From positions 1 through 7,049 of the forward strand of contig CATYYP010000096.1 in the NCBI GenBank assembly GCA_958415245.1: a DNA stretch of 7,049 nucleotides, read 5' to 3'. Position numbers and translations under genes: made by a program. This document shows, piece by piece, positions 5,573 to 7,049 of the stretch (position 1 is its first letter; each line of letters opens with the position of its first letter). The notes beneath the pieces are model-generated. The model worked only from the letters and a program-made list of their open reading frames with translations. It was not told the DNA's origin and made no database searches. The DNA is from Schaalia odontolytica. Its GTDB lineage: Bacteria; Actinomycetota; Actinomycetes; Actinomycetales; Actinomycetaceae.

Positions 5573-6033
5573 GCTCGCCCCTCCTCGCCGCTCGCTAGCC
5601 GCACTCCCGTGCGGCTACACAGCCACTCCCCCGCACGCATACCCGCCCAGGCACAGGCACCACCCAGCGCCAGGAGACCGAGGGACTGAGAGATGGCCTC
5701 GACAATTCCATTGAGCGAGGCGTATCCCACCGACGCGACAATGTACGTCCCGTACGTCGTGAACGCGCCCGCAAAACCCGTGCCGACCAGGAGCTTCAGG
5801 GACTTCAGCGAGGCTGCATCCCCCGCTCCGCGCGCCAGGCGCCCCGCCACCCACGCGGCCAGCGCGCCCAGGAGGAACGCGCCGACGGCGTTGACCGTCA
5901 GCGTCGACCACGACAGGAACAATCCGCGCACAGGCGAGGCCTTCGCAACCTCATCCAAGCCGGCACGCGCAGCCGTCCCCACGACCCCGCCCACGAAGAC
6001 CGCCAACCAGTCGGGCACACGCATTCTCACCAT
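5569..6033 (-). CDS. crcB: Fluoride channel subunit FluC/CrcB, first of tandem pair
   Basis: This 154-residue paralogue of the downstream gene carries the same fold: GGVVGTAARAGL (15-26), N48 in LTVNAVGAF (45-53) and GTGFAGAFTTYGTY (84-97). Both Phe-box positions are Tyr (Y94, Y97). Positive charges lie at the N-terminus (MVRMR), in the loop after segment 2 (about 64-80) and in the C-terminal tail, predicting N-in/C-in, opposite to its partner. The open frame extends upstream to 6147, but that extension has no family resemblance and would overlap gluQRS. ATG at 6031-6033 is preferred because TACAGT lies 6 nt upstream, as expected for a leaderless start; ATG at 6022-6024 is an alternative. The C-terminal tail is longer than in the partner. 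Confidence 0.9.
   Translation of the reverse strand: MVRMRVPDWLAVFVGGVVGTAARAGLDEVAKASPVRGLFLSWSTLTVNAVGAFLLGALAAWVAGRLARGAGDAASLKSLKLLVGTGFAGAFTTYGTYIVASVGYASLNGIVEAISQSLGLLALGGACAWAGMRAGEWLCSRTGVRLASGEEGRA
5580..5585 (-). promoter_or_regulatory. Shine-Dalgarno site of the second fluC gene
   Basis: AGGAGG on the minus strand, inside the end of the first fluC gene, is 7 nt from the GTG at 5570-5572. This strong site supports the GTG start and independent or coupled initiation at the GTGA overlap. Confidence 0.8.
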
Positions 6034-6039
6034 GCACCC

Positions 6040-6045
6040 ACTGTA
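6040..6045 (-). promoter_or_regulatory. Candidate -10 box of the fluC pair, leaderless
   Basis: TACAGT fits TANNNT and is separated from the ATG at 6031-6033 by the 6 nt GGGTGC, which would place +1 on the start codon. The 16-nt block GTACAGTGGGTGCATG (6046 down to 6031) matches the gluQRS block at 14 of 16 positions. No -35 consensus is apparent in this GC-rich gap. Confidence 0.5.
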
Positions 6046-6100
6046 CGCCCGCCGCGCCACCGTCCGGGGAGGCGGATCCCGGGAGGCAGCCACCGCCTCG

Positions 6101-6106
6101 TACACT
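6101..6106 (+). promoter_or_regulatory. Candidate -10 box of gluQRS, leaderless
   Basis: TACACT fits TANNNT and lies 6 nt (GGGCGC) before the ATG at 6113-6115, placing +1 on the start codon. No Shine-Dalgarno-like sequence lies at a usable distance; the nearest, GGGAGG (6081-6086), is 26 nt away. The block GTACACTGGGCGCATG (6100-6115) mirrors the fluC block on the other strand. Confidence 0.55.
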
Positions 6107-6112
6107 GGGCGC

Positions 6113-7027
6113 ATGACAAACACCGGACGATTCGCACCCTCCCCCACGGGCGACTTTCACCTGGGCAACCTGCGCACCGCGATCCTCGCGTGGGCATGGG
6201 CGCGCACGACCGGGCGGCGATTCGTCCTGCGCATCGAGGACATCGACCGCGAACGCGCAGGGTCCGCCGAGCGCCAAATCGAGGACCTTCAGGCGATCGG
6301 AGTCGACTGGGACGGCGAACCCCTCATCCAAACCGAGCGGGCCGACGCGCACGAGGCCGCTCTGGCGTCGCTGGCCGCGCGCGGCCTCATCTTCGAGTGC
6401 TACTGCACCCGCCGCGACATCCGCGAGGCCGCCTCCGCACCGCACGTCCCACCCGGCCACTACCCGGGCACCTGCCTGACGCTGAGCGAGTCCGAACGCG
6501 ACGAAAAGCGCGCGGCACTGGCCGCCGCTGGGCGCGCCCCCGCGCTGCGCCTGGCCGCCCCCTCGCCCGAGTGGACCGTGTTCGACGAGCTGCACGGCTC
6601 CTACACCGGGGCTGTCGACCACTTCGTCGTGCGCCGCGCGGACGGCGTGCCCGCCTACAACCTCGCGGCCGTCGTCGACGACGCGTTCCAGGGCGTCGAC
6701 CAGGTCGTCCGCGGCTTCGACCTGCTCTCCCAGGCGCCCGCGCAAGCGCAGCTCGCCCACCTGCTCGGAGCCCCTGAGCCGACGTACGCGCACGTACCCC
6801 TCGCACTCGCACCTTCAGGGGCCCGATTGGCCAAGCGCGACGGCGCCGTCACCCTCTCTGACCTACAAGGCCTCGGCTGGTCCACCGAGGACGTCGTCTC
6901 ATTTATCGGGTCGTCCCTGGGAGTGCCCGGGGCGCGTTGCGCCTCCGACATTGCGGACGCTCTCGGCATTACAGGATTGCGTTCCCTGCCGACCGAGCCG
7001 TGGGTCGTGACACCTCCCAGTTCCTGA
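6113..7027 (+). CDS. gluQRS: Glutamyl-Q tRNA(Asp) synthetase
   Basis: GluQRS activates glutamate and transfers it to the queuosine base at position 34 of tRNA-Asp; it does not charge the tRNA 3' end. The 304-residue protein is a class I catalytic core without the anticodon-binding domain of GluRS. It has FAPSPTGDFHLGNLR (7-21, HIGH-type motif), RIEDIDRERAG (40-50), a zinc site C-x-C with Y-x3-C (C96, C98, Y117, C121), YNLAAVVDDAFQGVDQVVRG (182-201) and a KMSKS-type RLAKRDG (238-244). The C-x-C/Y-x3-C zinc pattern and short length separate it from true GluRS. Where E. coli GluQRS has a T-x-R-Q segment after RGADL, this protein has QAPAQ, a change of unknown effect. The frame stays open upstream, but homology begins at this ATG. 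It diverges from the fluC pair. Confidence 0.94.
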   Translation: MTNTGRFAPSPTGDFHLGNLRTAILAWAWARTTGRRFVLRIEDIDRERAGSAERQIEDLQAIGVDWDGEPLIQTERADAHEAALASLAARGLIFECYCTRRDIREAASAPHVPPGHYPGTCLTLSESERDEKRAALAAAGRAPALRLAAPSPEWTVFDELHGSYTGAVDHFVVRRADGVPAYNLAAVVDDAFQGVDQVVRGFDLLSQAPAQAQLAHLLGAPEPTYAHVPLALAPSGARLAKRDGAVTLSDLQGLGWSTEDVVSFIGSSLGVPGARCASDIADALGITGLRSLPTEPWVVTPPSS

Positions 7028-7043
7028 GGGCTGCTTGCGGCCC
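7028..7043 (+). terminator. Hairpin directly after gluQRS stop, possible terminator
   Basis: GGGCTG (7028-7033) pairs with CGGCCC (7038-7043), including one G-U wobble, around the stable tetraloop CTTG. It follows the stop codon immediately. The window ends 6 nt later without a U-tract, so termination cannot be judged. Confidence 0.35.
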
Positions 7044-7049
7044 CACGGG

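Noticed and set aside
6034..6112. Possible fluoride riboswitch upstream of the fluC pair
   Set aside because: I see no fluoride riboswitch core in the 79-bp gap, and the likely transcript start on the ATG leaves no leader for one.
5693..6112. In-frame upstream extension of gluQRS by 140 codons
   Set aside because: It runs antisense to the first fluC gene and has no relation to GluQRS. The HIGH-type motif sits at the normal distance from the ATG at 6113.
6034..6147. N-terminal extension of the first FluC by 38 residues using the ATG at 6145-6147
   Set aside because: The extra residues lack family resemblance, would overlap the gluQRS coding region, and would lie upstream of the likely promoter.

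Overview
The window looks like a stretch of chromosome from a high-GC actinobacterium, probably of the Actinomycetaceae (Actinomyces/Schaalia type). The reasons are strong G/C preference at third codon positions, TANNNT-type -10 boxes placed so that some mRNAs would start at the start codon, and the adjacency of tadA and upp. The genus is my inference from overall protein style, not from a search. All genes are housekeeping or transport genes. I see no insertion sequence, phage gene, CRISPR array, tRNA, rRNA, toxin-antitoxin or defence gene.

Left part (1-2330). tadA, the tRNA wobble adenosine deaminase, reads leftward and leaves the window with an unusual acidic C-terminal tail. A 213-bp gap with several inverted repeats separates it from divergent upp (uracil phosphoribosyltransferase). 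A 241-bp intergenic region follows, holding an RNA-like inverted repeat and an AT-rich patch. Then comes yagU, a DUF1440-family inner-membrane protein, closed by a perfect 18-bp hairpin terminator that also lies downstream of the convergent metQ.

Middle part (2395-5050). This is a complete methionine ABC importer operon on the minus strand, in the order metN (ATPase with C-terminal NIL domain), metI (permease), metQ (lipoprotein receptor). metN and metI overlap by ATGA. A 71-bp spacer with a small hairpin precedes metQ.

Right part (5201-7049). Two tandem minus-strand crcB/fluC genes overlap by GTGA and are predicted to have opposite membrane topologies, so they probably form a heterodimeric fluoride channel. 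Divergent from them is gluQRS (glutamyl-Q tRNA(Asp) synthetase). The 79-bp gap between fluC and gluQRS carries two near-identical outward-facing elements, each ending in a start codon, consistent with a pair of leaderless promoters.

I did not find a clear new multi-gene system. The observations most worth follow-up are the divergent FluC pair with its altered Phe-box residues, the TadA tail, the mirrored leaderless promoters and two structured intergenic segments.
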